From: Oscillatoriales cyanobacterium
GTDB taxonomy: Bacteria > Cyanobacteriota > Cyanobacteriia > Cyanobacteriales > Laspinemataceae
Direction: 5' to 3'
Assembly (NCBI GenBank): GCA_011390955.1
Contig: JAABRM010000048.1
Coordinates: 1-54,950, forward strand
Length of the DNA: 54,950 bases
A program made the position numbers and the translations under genes. The notes beneath the pieces were generated by a model. It was given only the letters and a program-made list of their open reading frames with translations, did no database searches and was not told where the DNA came from. Below, piece by piece: positions 35,140 through 42,655 of this stretch; position 1 is the stretch's first letter, and every line of letters starts with the position of its first letter.

Positions 35140-35538
35140 GTGATGCCGACAAAAACTTTACCCTTAATTACCGATTCTATGGCAACAATAAACCCGGATG
35201 ATGCCAAAATATCCCAACTACCGCCGATGGGTATAGGAATGGTGGCTGATTTCTTTAAAGTGCTTTCAGAAATTAGTCGGATTCAGATTTTATGTTCTTT
35301 AAAAAAAGGTCCGAAAAATGTCACGGAGATCATTGCTGAAACTGGATTAGGACAAGCAAATGTCTCCAAACACTTGAAGATTTTAACCCAAGCGGGACTG
35401 GTGAGACGGGATCCTCAAGGGGTGAATGTTTTCTATGAAATCGCTAACCCGTTTTTGTTCCAAATTTGTGACTTAGTTTGCGAGATCATTGTCGATCAGA
35501 TTCAAGCTAAAAACCAGCAGTTTGAATCTTGGAAATAA
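35140..35538 (+). CDS. ArsR-family transcriptional regulator, probably persulfide-responsive
   Basis: The protein has 132 residues from GTG 35140, with GAGG 9 nt upstream; ATG 35143 is equally possible. The winged-helix core reads FFKVLSEISRIQILCSLKKG, VTEIIAETGLGQANVSKHLK (recognition helix about 66-82), ILTQAGLVRRDPQGVNVFYE. Metal-binding signatures of SmtB or ArsR (ELCVCDL) are absent. Cys52 in the ILCSL helix and Cys110/Cys114 in the last helix (QICDLVCE) sit where SqrR/BigR-type sensors have their two reactive Cys, which form a sulfur bridge with persulfides. Divergent from the persulfide dioxygenase/rhodanese operon. Family is certain; persulfide sensing is inference. Confidence 0.9.
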   Translation: MMPTKTLPLITDSMATINPDDAKISQLPPMGIGMVADFFKVLSEISRIQILCSLKKGPKNVTEIIAETGLGQANVSKHLKILTQAGLVRRDPQGVNVFYEIANPFLFQICDLVCEIIVDQIQAKNQQFESWK

Positions 35539-35681
35539 CCGAATATTCTGCCTGATTCCACAGGAAAATCTGAACCACAATCTACGGATTGAAATTATCA
35601 AGGCTATCCCGTAAATCATCGGGAGTTTAATTTTTCTGAGCGAAAAAATATCATCATTCACCACTCATCCCGTCCCGAAGC
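35539..35681. other. 3' region of the ArsR gene
   Basis: About 140 nt without a gene. The hairpin at 35689-35710 may also serve as a weaker terminator for the rightward ArsR transcript, because ATTTAATA follows on the plus strand. Confidence 0.4.
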
Positions 35682-35710
35682 AAAAAAAGCCCCTGCCAAA
35701 GGCTAGGGGC
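35682..35710 (-). terminator. Rho-independent terminator (leftward)
   Basis: GCCCCTGCC (35689-35697) and GGCTAGGGGC (35701-35710) pair with one bulged T. Seven A at 35682-35688 give the U-run of a leftward transcript. Confidence 0.85.
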
Positions 35711-35830
35711 ATTTAATAGGGTGCATTTCACTTGGTTGAGTGTTCCCTTGCGAAGGGGCAGTCCAAGCTACATGACCAGATGGACGGAAAGCAGGTTTTT
35801 GAAGTTCCACGATTAAGTCAAGTTTTCTGG
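35682..35830 (-). ncRNA. Candidate small RNA (minus strand) ending in a strong terminator
   Basis: On the minus strand, an outer stem CTTGG...CCAAG encloses the hairpin CCCTTCGCAAGGG. A short single-stranded spacer and a classical terminator follow (GCCCCT...AGGGGC, then seven T). No protein gene that would need this terminator ends here. A 35-codon frame (GTG 35810 to TAG 35705) coding QKPAFRPSGHVAWTAPSQG overlaps it, so a small protein is an alternative. The 5' end is a guess. Confidence 0.4.
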
Positions 35831-35945
35831 AGTTTTCCAGGGCAATTTGACGGTTTATTACCAGTAAGTAATTTGATGATTTGTTTTGGCAAAAAAATAA
35901 ATTTTTGCTCTCAGAAAAATCAAACCGTTTCTCTGGTAAGCAATA

Positions 35946-35979
35946 GAACCGACTGCTTAGACCAGAAGACAGTCGGTTC
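35946..35979 (-). terminator. Hairpin downstream of psbY
   Basis: GAACCGACTG and CAGTCGGTTC form a perfect 10-bp stem with a 14-nt loop, 24 nt past the psbY stop. T-residues after it on the minus strand are few (TCTATTGCTT), so termination may be weak. Confidence 0.6.
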
Positions 35980-36002
35980 CTTGGCTAAATCGGGAGATGC
36001 CT

Positions 36003-36122
36003 TTAGGCTTGCTTATTCCACCAGGCTTGGATTTGGCTTAAAGCAGCCGCCAGGACATTGAAAATAGCCCAGCTACCGGCCAAAATAATCGGAAGTAACA
36101 CAACGATAATACGCCAATCCAT
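36003..36122 (-). CDS. psbY: Photosystem II protein Y
   Basis: The protein has 39 residues from ATG 36122, with AGGAGAGG about 8 nt upstream. The sequence begins MDWRIIVVLLPIILAGSWAI and continues with FNVLAAALSQIQ. This is the single-membrane-helix pattern of PsbY, where MDWRxxVVLLP is nearly invariant in cyanobacteria. PsbY is a small thylakoid-membrane subunit at the edge of photosystem II, near cytochrome b559, and is not essential for oxygen evolution. The length equals the usual 39-40 residues. It is a separate short unit with a hairpin behind it. Confidence 0.95.
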   Translation of the reverse strand: MDWRIIVVLLPIILAGSWAIFNVLAAALSQIQAWWNKQA

Positions 36123-36248
36123 AATGTTGCCTCTCCTCTTTAAAGATTTGTATCAGGTTCTCATTTTCTCTATTTTGCAATTAAAGGTCTTTATTTTCCA
36201 GTCTTTTGGCAAAAAAATTCCATTTTGTCTAATTTGCCATGAGCAAAT

Positions 36249-36815
36249 TTACCATGATGTGGGTTGAGGAAACCCAGGATCGTCACCTTTGTTTGCATGA
36301 ACTAAGGCCAGTTTCTCATAACGGTGGGCGTGTTCGATGAGGTCTGCGGCTTCTTCGTCTGTCACCGTGCGAACTCGTTTGGCGGGAATTCCCACCATGA
36401 GCGATCGCGCCGCCACATCTTTGGTGACAATTGCCCCAGCGCCAATAATACTGCCAGCGCCCACCCGGACGCCATCCATCACCACCGCCCCAATGCCAAT
36501 TAGACTGCCTCGTTCAATGGTTGCCGCATGAATCACCGCCCGGTGGCCGACGGTGACACAATCTTCTAATAATGTCACCTGACCGGGATCTCCGTGGAGA
36601 ATTGCCCCATCTTGAATATTGGTGCGATCGCCAATCATAATTTTTTCTACATCTCCCCGGATCACCGCCCCGTACCAGACACTTGCACCGACCCCCAGTT
36701 TCACCCAACCGACCACGGTAGCGGTAGGCGCCACAAATGCTGCCGCAGAAATGTCCGGTGTCGGCCAATAATTAGGTAAGTTAGTGATGGATTGGTTAAT
36801 ATAGTTCACAATCAT
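36249..36815 (-). CDS. Gamma-class carbonic anhydrase family protein (left-handed beta-helix)
   Basis: The protein has 188 residues from ATG 36815; AAGGA lies very close, so GTG 36809 is an alternative start. The longer frame upstream runs through a short duplicated sequence. Hexapeptide repeats form a left-handed beta-helix: VAPTATVVGWVKLGVGASVW, RTNIQDGAILHGDPG, VTVGHRAVIHAATIERG, LIGIGAVVMDGVRVG. His74, His91 and His96 correspond to the three zinc ligands of Cam/CcmM-type enzymes. The Arg/Asp/Gln around RGDVEKI and NIQDG are also kept. It is a short YrdA/CcmM-like protein without the small-subunit-like repeats of CcmM, so a role in CO2 concentration is possible but unproven. Confidence 0.9.
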   Translation of the reverse strand: MIVNYINQSITNLPNYWPTPDISAAAFVAPTATVVGWVKLGVGASVWYGAVIRGDVEKIMIGDRTNIQDGAILHGDPGQVTLLEDCVTVGHRAVIHAATIERGSLIGIGAVVMDGVRVGAGSIIGAGAIVTKDVAARSLMVGIPAKRVRTVTDEEAADLIEHAHRYEKLALVHANKGDDPGFPQPTSW

Positions 36816-36990
36816 TCCTTCCTTTAGGTAAAAACACTCGCTTCGGTCGCGCCCACTGGCAGGCCAAAATACGGTCGCGCCCACTGGAGCGCAAGTATCC
36901 GAAGAAGTGATAAATATCTCTAGGTATAATAAGACCCAATTCACTGGCGCCAATACTCATTAATATTTTTGCCGATAACCTGCCTCAACC

Positions 36991-37497
36991 ATGAATCTAG
37001 TATTGCAATATCCCATTTTCGGTCCAGAGATTCAATGTCCTCATTGTCGTCAGACAATTCAAGCGCTGACGTTGACAGATAGTTATCTTTGTCAACGGCA
37101 TGGTGCTTTTGAGGCAAACCCTGACACAAAAGAACTGATTCATTTACAATCGGGGCGTCATTGGCGCCTGTGGCAGGGTGAATGGTATCGACAACATACG
37201 CATCCTGACGGCATTCGCTTTGAAATCCATGAAGCCTTGGATCGTCTCTATACCAAGGGATATCGCGCCACTCGCGTGATTATTGCCAAACGCTATGAAC
37301 AACTCCTCAATTCTTATTTAGAACGTAGCGCCCCTTGGGGAGGTCAGTCTGATGCTCTGCTGCCCAAACTTTATGGTTTGCCCGTGGAGTTTAGCCCGGA
37401 TCCCCAGGAAGACCCCCAATGGGAGGTGATTAATTTTACTTTAGAACAAGAGCCCGGAGTCCCCAGTCGTTATCCTTATTTTCGCTTATTTGAGTAG
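36991..37497 (+). CDS. TIGR02652-like cyanobacterial protein with zinc-finger-like N-terminus
   Basis: The protein has 168 residues from ATG 36991. The N-terminus carries CPHC (about residues 17-20) and CQRH (34-37), a likely zinc site. Conserved blocks follow: RHWRLWQGEWYRQHTHPDGIR, IHEALDRLYTKGYRATRVII and APWGGQ. From memory this is the cyanobacterial family TIGR02652, of unknown function. No membrane segment. It ends 2 nt before the VOC gene, so the two form an operon. Confidence 0.8.
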   Translation: MNLVLQYPIFGPEIQCPHCRQTIQALTLTDSYLCQRHGAFEANPDTKELIHLQSGRHWRLWQGEWYRQHTHPDGIRFEIHEALDRLYTKGYRATRVIIAKRYEQLLNSYLERSAPWGGQSDALLPKLYGLPVEFSPDPQEDPQWEVINFTLEQEPGVPSRYPYFRLFE

Positions 37498-37499
37498 TT

Positions 37500-37934
37500 A
37501 TGCACCATGCCTCGATTAGAACTGCGAATATTCACCGAGCGATCGCCTTTTATGAAAAGCTGGGGTTTACGGTCAGCGATCGGTTTACTGCTGGAATTAC
37601 CTTGGCTTGTTGGCTGGTCGGGGACTTGGGACGAATTGAATTAATCCAAATTCCCGAACCTCGTCCGGCGCCGGATGCTTTTGGGGATGAGCATTATACG
37701 GGCTACTATCATTTATCTTTTGATTTAACGGACAAAACTCAGGATTTACCCAGTTGGTTAAGGGATTTACAGGAAAGTTTTGCCTCCGCTGCGGCAGCGG
37801 ATCCGGCAATGTTTCAACCGTTGCAAGTGCTGTTAGCACCGACCCAACAGACGATCGGCGATCGCGTTTATGAAGTTACTTTTATTGCCGATAGTGACGG
37901 CTTGCCCCTAGAATTTATCCGCGTCCTCTGCTGA
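37500..37934 (+). CDS. VOC-family protein (glyoxalase/bleomycin-resistance fold)
   Basis: The protein has 144 residues from ATG 37500, 2 nt after the previous stop. It begins with the typical HHASIRTANIHRAIAFYEKLGFTVSDRF and later has YYHLSFDLTD and ends DSDGLPLEFIRVL. This is the beta-alpha-beta-beta-beta fold with His at start, a middle His and Glu at the end as possible metal ligands. The reaction cannot be told from sequence. Always reading with the TIGR02652-like gene suggests a common pathway. Confidence 0.88.
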   Translation: MHHASIRTANIHRAIAFYEKLGFTVSDRFTAGITLACWLVGDLGRIELIQIPEPRPAPDAFGDEHYTGYYHLSFDLTDKTQDLPSWLRDLQESFASAAAADPAMFQPLQVLLAPTQQTIGDRVYEVTFIADSDGLPLEFIRVLC

Positions 37935-37936
37935 AT

Positions 37937-38018
37937 AACCAACCACCAATAACCAACAACTTTCCAACCAACAACCAACAACCAACAACCAACAACCAAC
38001 AACCAACAACCAACAACA
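37937..38018. repeat. AACAACC heptamer repeats
   Basis: Tandem AACCAAC/AACAACC units fill the gap before the SafE-like gene. They end 1 nt before its start codon, so the repeat forms the gene's leader and no ribosome binding site is visible. Confidence 0.9.
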
Positions 38019-38019
38019 A

Positions 38020-38757
38020 ATGCTGAGTTTATATATATTTTTAGCACTGGGTTTTATCGGCAGTGGGCATTGTGTGGGAATGTGCGGCCCGTTTGTGGTC
38101 AGCTATACCCAGTGGAACCGTAACCCCTGGTATTCTCATGTGCTCTATGGTCTGGGTCGTTCTACCACTTATGCCTTTTTAGGATTTCTCACCAGTAGCT
38201 TTGGTAATGGATTGCAAAATTTTCTGGGTTTTCGGGCCAGTATTCTGATAATCGCGGGACTGGTGATGCTTTATATGGCATTAGGTCAGTTGAAGCTTTT
38301 TCCCCGCAAACTTCCCTCACTCCAACATTGGGGATTGTATCAAAAAAGCTTGGGACGGTTATATGCCAGCAATAGTTGGTATCGCACTTATCCTTTGGGG
38401 GTTTTTCTGGGATTTATCCCTTGTGGCTTAACCGCGATCGCCCTTAGTTTGACCATGACTCAACCAGTAGCGATCGCCACCCTCGGTATGTTTATCTTTG
38501 GCTTAGGAACAATGCCCGCAATGGTCGGCTTTGGTCTATTGTTGCAACGACTCAAACTACCCAGACTGGAACGCTACATGGCTGGACTGATGGCATTTCT
38601 GGGTTTTTTAACCTTATGGATGGGACTGCATCGGCTAGGATGGATGCCTAAACCGCCTCAAAGTGCCTTACTGATGCGCTTGCATCCCACCACCGTACCC
38701 ATGCAAAACATCGATCGCTTTAATCCTGCCCCGGAAATGCCCCACCATCATCATTAA
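38020..38757 (+). CDS. TauE/SafE-like (DsbD_2/UreH-type) membrane protein
   Basis: The protein has 245 residues from ATG 38020. It begins LSLYIFLALGFIGSGHCVGMCGPFVVSY; the GHCxGMCGP motif marks the DsbD_2/UreH-like group often annotated as sulfite exporter TauE/SafE. About six membrane helices follow, with a second related motif PLGVFLGFIPCGLTAIALS. The C-terminus ends in a His cluster (MPHHHH) with Met nearby. The paired Cys and the His tail point to thiol or copper transfer rather than sulfite export. The cupredoxin gene starting 25 nt later supports a copper role (inference). Confidence 0.85.
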   Translation: MLSLYIFLALGFIGSGHCVGMCGPFVVSYTQWNRNPWYSHVLYGLGRSTTYAFLGFLTSSFGNGLQNFLGFRASILIIAGLVMLYMALGQLKLFPRKLPSLQHWGLYQKSLGRLYASNSWYRTYPLGVFLGFIPCGLTAIALSLTMTQPVAIATLGMFIFGLGTMPAMVGFGLLLQRLKLPRLERYMAGLMAFLGFLTLWMGLHRLGWMPKPPQSALLMRLHPTTVPMQNIDRFNPAPEMPHHHH

Positions 38758-38781
38758 AAAAAGGAACGAGTCCGCTTTAAG

Positions 38782-39321
38782 ATGAGAACAGGCAAACGAA
38801 ATATTCCGCAAGATTTAAACTTATTTCCCATGATTAAACAGTTTGTTTCCTCATCACATAAACTTTTAACCCGTTGGATGCTGCTGCCATTAGTGCTATG
38901 GTTCAGCCTGCTGGGGTCGGTTCCGGCGATCGCGGCACCTCCGGGTGATTTAGCCCGTCAACCGGCGATCGAGGTGGCAGTGAGTTTAGGCAATACTGCC
39001 AATGAACTAAAATTTATCCCCAATAACTTTGAATTTGAGGCGGGTCGTCGTTACAAACTGGTATTGACCAATCCCAGTCCCCAAAAACACTATTTCACTG
39101 CCAAAGATTTTGCGGATGCCTCCTGGAGTCAAAAAGTAGATGCCGGTAACGTGGAAATCAAAGGGGCGATTCACGAACTAGAACTCAGACCAAATACAAA
39201 AGCGGAATGGGTGTTTGTCCCCGTAAAGGCCGGAACTTATCAGCTTCGTTGCACCATTCTCGGACATACAGAAGCGGGAATGATTGGCACCATTACCATT
39301 AAACCTGGGGCAGAGGTTTAA
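38782..39321 (+). CDS. Exported cupredoxin-like protein
   Basis: The protein has 179 residues from ATG 38782; ATG 38830 would give 163. An N-terminal export signal (MLLPLVLWFSLLGSVPAIAA) is followed by a plastocyanin-like fold: NELKFIPNNFEFEAGRRYKL, TNPSPQKHYFTAKD, then EWVFVPVKAGTYQLRCTILGH. The type-1 copper ligands are all present: His103, Cys157, His162 and Met167, the last three in C-x4-H-x4-M spacing. It is probably a periplasmic or lumenal copper carrier or electron carrier. Downstream of the SafE-like gene on the same strand with a 24-nt gap, so likely one operon for copper handling. Confidence 0.88.
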   Translation: MRTGKRNIPQDLNLFPMIKQFVSSSHKLLTRWMLLPLVLWFSLLGSVPAIAAPPGDLARQPAIEVAVSLGNTANELKFIPNNFEFEAGRRYKLVLTNPSPQKHYFTAKDFADASWSQKVDAGNVEIKGAIHELELRPNTKAEWVFVPVKAGTYQLRCTILGHTEAGMIGTITIKPGAEV

Positions 39322-39544
39322 TCCTCGGTTCTCCGGCTGATTTCCCGCATTCGCAAAAGTTCCCTGCATTCTCTGTGGGGAATTTTTCGGGAATCTGTTA
39401 AGTTAGTTAAAGACGGTTAATTTATCCAGCTAAAGTCACTATTGAATCATCGATCGCCAGAAATCAATTTCTTTATTTTAGAAAAATGGGATCGGGCGCG
39501 ATCGCTGTTCTCCTATTCAAGCCAATATCATTACTATTGACCAC

Positions 39545-40378
39545 ATGAACATTCTTGCCAACTTCCTGCAACAACCTGCTCAGAAACCCCGCGTCAAAAA
39601 CCAACAGCGTCGCCGCACTATTGAACTGAAATCTCCCCGCGAGATTGACATCATGCGTCAGTCTGCGAAAATTGTGGCCACGGTGCTCAAAGAAATTTCT
39701 GAAATGGTTCAGCCCGGAATGACCACCGCAGACCTGGATGCTCACGCCGAAAAACGGATTCGGGAAATGGGAGCGACTCCTAGTTTTAAAGGCTATCATG
39801 GCTTCCCCGCTTCGATTTGTGCCAGCGTTAACAATGAAGTGGTGCATGGAATTCCTAACAAGAAAAAAGTCTTATGTACCGGAGATGTCCTCAAGGTAGA
39901 CACTGGCGCTTATTATGAAGGATTCCACGGGGATTCTTGCATTACCATTGCAGTGGGAGAAGTCAGCCCAGAAGCCGCCAAATTGATTCGGGCTGCGGAA
40001 GAATCTTTATATAAAGGAATTGAACAAGTCAAAGCGGGCAATTATCTGTTAGATATTGCCGGAGCAATTGAAGACCATGTGAAAGCCAATGGTTTTAGTG
40101 TGGTCGAAGATTTCACGGGTCATGGTGTGGGTCGGAACCTCCATGAAGAACCTTCGGTGTTCAACTTCCGCACTCGTGAAATGCCTAATGTGAAATTACG
40201 CGCTGGGATGACTTTGGCGATCGAGCCGATTGTGAATCAAGGCTCCAAATATACCAAAATTTTAGCGGATAAATGGACAGCGGTAACGGTGGATAATGCC
40301 CTATCTGCTCAGTTTGAACATACGGTATTAGTCACCGAAAATGGCTATGAAATTTTAAGCGATCGCACTAAACTTTAA
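39545..40378 (+). CDS. map: Methionine aminopeptidase, type I
   Basis: The protein has 277 residues from ATG 39545. It removes the initiator Met from nascent proteins. After a 25-residue basic N-terminal extension (Gln/Arg-rich, possibly ribosome-binding) the catalytic domain starts [19 protein letters not shown]. Metal ligands are visible: two Asp in [15 protein letters not shown], His in [14 protein letters not shown], Glu in LAIEPIV and Glu in [12 protein letters not shown]. The substrate-pocket His of [20 protein letters not shown] is also present. All are intact. It stands alone with a strong terminator. Confidence 0.97.
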   Translation: MNILANFLQQPAQKPRVKNQQRRRTIELKSPREIDIMRQSAKIVATVLKEISEMVQPGMTTADLDAHAEKRIREMGATPSFKGYHGFPASICASVNNEVVHGIPNKKKVLCTGDVLKVDTGAYYEGFHGDSCITIAVGEVSPEAAKLIRAAEESLYKGIEQVKAGNYLLDIAGAIEDHVKANGFSVVEDFTGHGVGRNLHEEPSVFNFRTREMPNVKLRAGMTLAIEPIVNQGSKYTKILADKWTAVTVDNALSAQFEHTVLVTENGYEILSDRTKL

Positions 40379-40407
40379 TTAGTTTATCGTTTGTTTTCTC
40401 AAAGCTT

Positions 40408-40444
40408 AAATACCTCTTACTCGATAGTAAGAGGTATTTTTTTT
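40408..40444 (+). terminator. Rho-independent terminator of map
   Basis: AAATACCTCTTACT and AGTAAGAGGTATTT form a 14-bp stem with loop CGAT, followed by a T-run, about 30 nt past the stop. Confidence 0.95.
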
Positions 40445-40582
40445 ATTATAAAAACATGACATTATCTTGGATAAATTTATCTCTAATTAATCCCATTATT
40501 TAGCAATAATACCAAGCCTGAAAAATTATTGCTAGAATTACGATTTTATCTAGTCATTTCAACTAAGATTAATACAATTATA

Positions 40583-40650
40583 TAGGGGCGCAAGCATTGC
40601 GCCCCTACAATATCTATTGATTTGCTTCTTTGGGCGCAATGCTTGCGCCC
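40583..40650. repeat. GGGGCGCAAGCATTGCGCCCC palindrome, two copies in opposite orientation
   Basis: TAGGGGCGCAAGC is mirrored within 40583-40607. GGGCGCAATGCTTGCGCCC lies at 40632-40650 in reverse orientation. The copies could also pair with each other. The rest of the 400-nt gap between map and the DUF1517 gene holds no gene. Confidence 0.85.
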
Positions 40651-40811
40651 CTGATGTTTTGTCTCAAGCACAATTGAAATGACTATGCCATTACAGATGC
40701 AAAATCATCAAATGCCCGATCGCCATTGAGCCAGAAAAAAGGTGAGCCAAAGCCCACCCTAAGTTTTTCTAAGTTGTTCCTAATCGAGAGAAAAATTAGC
40801 CCAATTTGAAA

Positions 40812-40858
40812 TTAGTTTAAACTAATTTAAACTAATTTAAACTAATTTAAACTAATTT
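40812..40858. repeat. TTTAAACTAA tandem repeats overlapping the end of the DUF1517 gene
   Basis: About four 10-bp units TTTAAACTAA run to the stop codon of the DUF1517 gene (40847-40849) and into its last codons. Confidence 0.85.
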
Positions 40859-41782
40859 CAAATTAGGATATTGAGCCAAAATATCATCGGTGGTCAGAGT
40901 ATCGCCACTGGCTTGAGGTGCCCAGAGAACTTCTATGGCTAATAGGCGATCGCTCGCTAATCCCCCAAACTGACCCAAAGCTTGACGCAAATCGCCACTA
41001 TCGTTAATCTTGGGTAATTGTAATTTCCCTTCGGTTCCTACCAGAATGGTGACGACAATATATTCCCCTGGATCTGCGGTTGCACCATTACTTTCATCCC
41101 CCGGTAAAGCAGCTTGAGTATCCGCTTCTCGGAGTTGATTATTCACATTAGAAAGGGTTTCCCGTTCGACTTTAGAACGTTCCGTCAGGGACAACTGATT
41201 AAACTTAGCTTCTGCCGCATTTAACTTAGTTTGTTCTGTGGTAGCCGCACCATAAACCCAATATTCGGGATGACGTAATAAAGCGAGGCTGACTTCTTGA
41301 ACCACTTCGGCCCGACCAGAGGCAGAACCAGTATCGGCACTTTCAGCAATTTGATTGAGTTCGGTTTGTAAGCCGCGAGCACCGGCTAATAGTCCAACTT
41401 GGAGTTGGGCAATGGATACGGTGGGATTACTGTTATATTCTTCGATCGCCTCTTCCCCGCCATTATTAAAACTGCGGATTAAAAAGTTGGCTATGGCAAA
41501 GATGATTAACAGGGTAAACAAACCCCCGCCACCGAAACCAAAGAAGGGAAAAATAAAGGGAAAACCAATCCCACCGCCATATCCACCCCCAGGATAAGCG
41601 CGGGTGGGTGGGGCATAAGTGCGAGTGGGGGCGCGGAAAGAACCGCCGCCCATTCTGCCGCCAGTCCTTGCGGCCAAAGCGCTTTGGGCATTGCCAAATA
41701 CCAGGGCAATGACCAGGGCGATCGCCAAGCAGGATTTGAAAAAGGATTTGATGTTTGATTTTTGATACATAAACCAACTCAT
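40847..41782 (-). CDS. DUF1517 membrane protein
   Basis: The protein has 311 residues from ATG 41782. A signal-like segment (SCLAIALVIALVFGNAQSALAA) is followed by a Gly/Arg/Tyr-rich stretch (RMGGGSFRAPTRTY) and a membrane helix (GLFTLLIIFAIANFLIRSF). The conserved DUF1517 region follows (VSIAQLQVGLLAGARGLQTEL, SLALLRHPEYWVYGAA, GEYIVVTILVGTEGKLQLP). The family occurs in cyanobacteria and plant chloroplasts; its function is unknown, and a thylakoid or plasma-membrane site is likely. The first 52 nt of the gene are copied again at 42017 as part of a tandem duplication, so the upstream region holds a second, truncated 5' end. Confidence 0.9.
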   Translation of the reverse strand: MSWFMYQKSNIKSFFKSCLAIALVIALVFGNAQSALAARTGGRMGGGSFRAPTRTYAPPTRAYPGGGYGGGIGFPFIFPFFGFGGGGLFTLLIIFAIANFLIRSFNNGGEEAIEEYNSNPTVSIAQLQVGLLAGARGLQTELNQIAESADTGSASGRAEVVQEVSLALLRHPEYWVYGAATTEQTKLNAAEAKFNQLSLTERSKVERETLSNVNNQLREADTQAALPGDESNGATADPGEYIVVTILVGTEGKLQLPKINDSGDLRQALGQFGGLASDRLLAIEVLWAPQASGDTLTTDDILAQYPNLKLV

Positions 41783-42303
41783 TGTTATTCGTTGACGGTT
41801 CTAAGTCATCAGTCATCAGTCATCAGTCATCAGTCATCACTCATCAGTCATCAGTCATCAGTCACAAGTCATCAGTCACAAGTCATCAGTCACAAGTCAT
41901 CAGTCATCAGTCATCAGTCATAACTAACAACGAACAACGAACAACCAACAACCAACAACCAACAACCAACAACCAACAACCAACAACCAACAACCAACAA
42001 CTAAGGTCAACGGTCGCAGGATTTGAAAAAGGATTTGATGTTTGATTTTTGATACATAAACCAACTCATTGTTATTCGTTGACGGTTCTAAGTCATCAGT
42101 CATCAGTCATCAGTCATCAGTCATCACTCATCAGTCATCAGTCATCAGTCACAAGTCATCAGTCACAAGTCATCAGTCACAAGTCATCAGTCATCAGTCA
42201 TCAGTCATAACTAACAACGAACAACGAACAACCAACAACCAACAACCAACAACCAACAACCAACAACCAACAACCAACAACCAACAACTAAGGTCAACGG
42301 TCA
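41730..42303. repeat. 287-bp tandem duplication containing heptamer arrays
   Basis: Copy 1 (41730-42016) and copy 2 (42017-42303) look almost identical. Each contains the first 52 nt of the DUF1517 gene in reverse, then CATCAGT heptamers and AACCAAC heptamers. The second copy adds a truncated gene start, not a second gene. Confidence 0.9.
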
Positions 42304-42409
42304 TTGATCTAATGTATCGCTTGTGACAGTAGGCAGGGTAGTCGATTCGGCAAGATTCTGCGGGGGTTCTCCGGTCAATCATTGACGAGATATCCGAACT
42401 GAGATCCGT

Positions 42410-42655
42410 TTAACCACCGCCCACAATGGTGACAATTTCTAGGCGATCGCCTATTTGCATTTCGGTCGTGTCCCAAAATTGCCGGTGTAAAATTTCGCCG
42501 TTATACTCCACCGCCACCAACCGGGGATTTAAGCCAAGCTGTTCCAGGAATACCGGCAGAGAGGTATGGGGGGGACAAGTTTTCGGTTCACCGTTCACTT
42601 GCAGAGTAATGGGGATGATTGGACTAGACATCGGACTAGACATCGGACTAGACAT
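42410..42655 (-). CDS. thiS: Sulfur carrier protein ThiS
   Basis: Up to 81 residues. ThiS carries the thiocarboxylate sulfur for the thiazole half of thiamine. Its beta-grasp fold is seen in ITLQVNGEPKTCPPHTSLPV, LNPRLVAVEYNGEILHRQFW and IGDRLEIVTIVGGG, with the C-terminal Gly-Gly that is adenylated. Three candidate starts (ATG 42655, 42643, 42631) lie in a 12-bp tandem repeat coding MSSPMSSPMSSP. The first ATG overlaps the thiE stop (ATGTCTAG), so translation is coupled to thiE. There is no strong ribosome binding site, so the real start may be the third. Confidence 0.93.
   Translation of the reverse strand: MSSPMSSPMSSPIIPITLQVNGEPKTCPPHTSLPVFLEQLGLNPRLVAVEYNGEILHRQFWDTTEMQIGDRLEIVTIVGGG

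Noticed and set aside
36815-36953. N-terminal extension of the gamma-carbonic anhydrase
   Set aside because: The upstream frame covers a short duplicated sequence (CGGTCGCGCCCACTGG twice) and precedes a better-supported start near 36815.
41782-42326. Two plus-strand frames rich in SHQSSVI and NNQQPTT
   Set aside because: They translate CATCAGT and AACCAAC heptamers within the 287-bp duplication; no independent coding signal.
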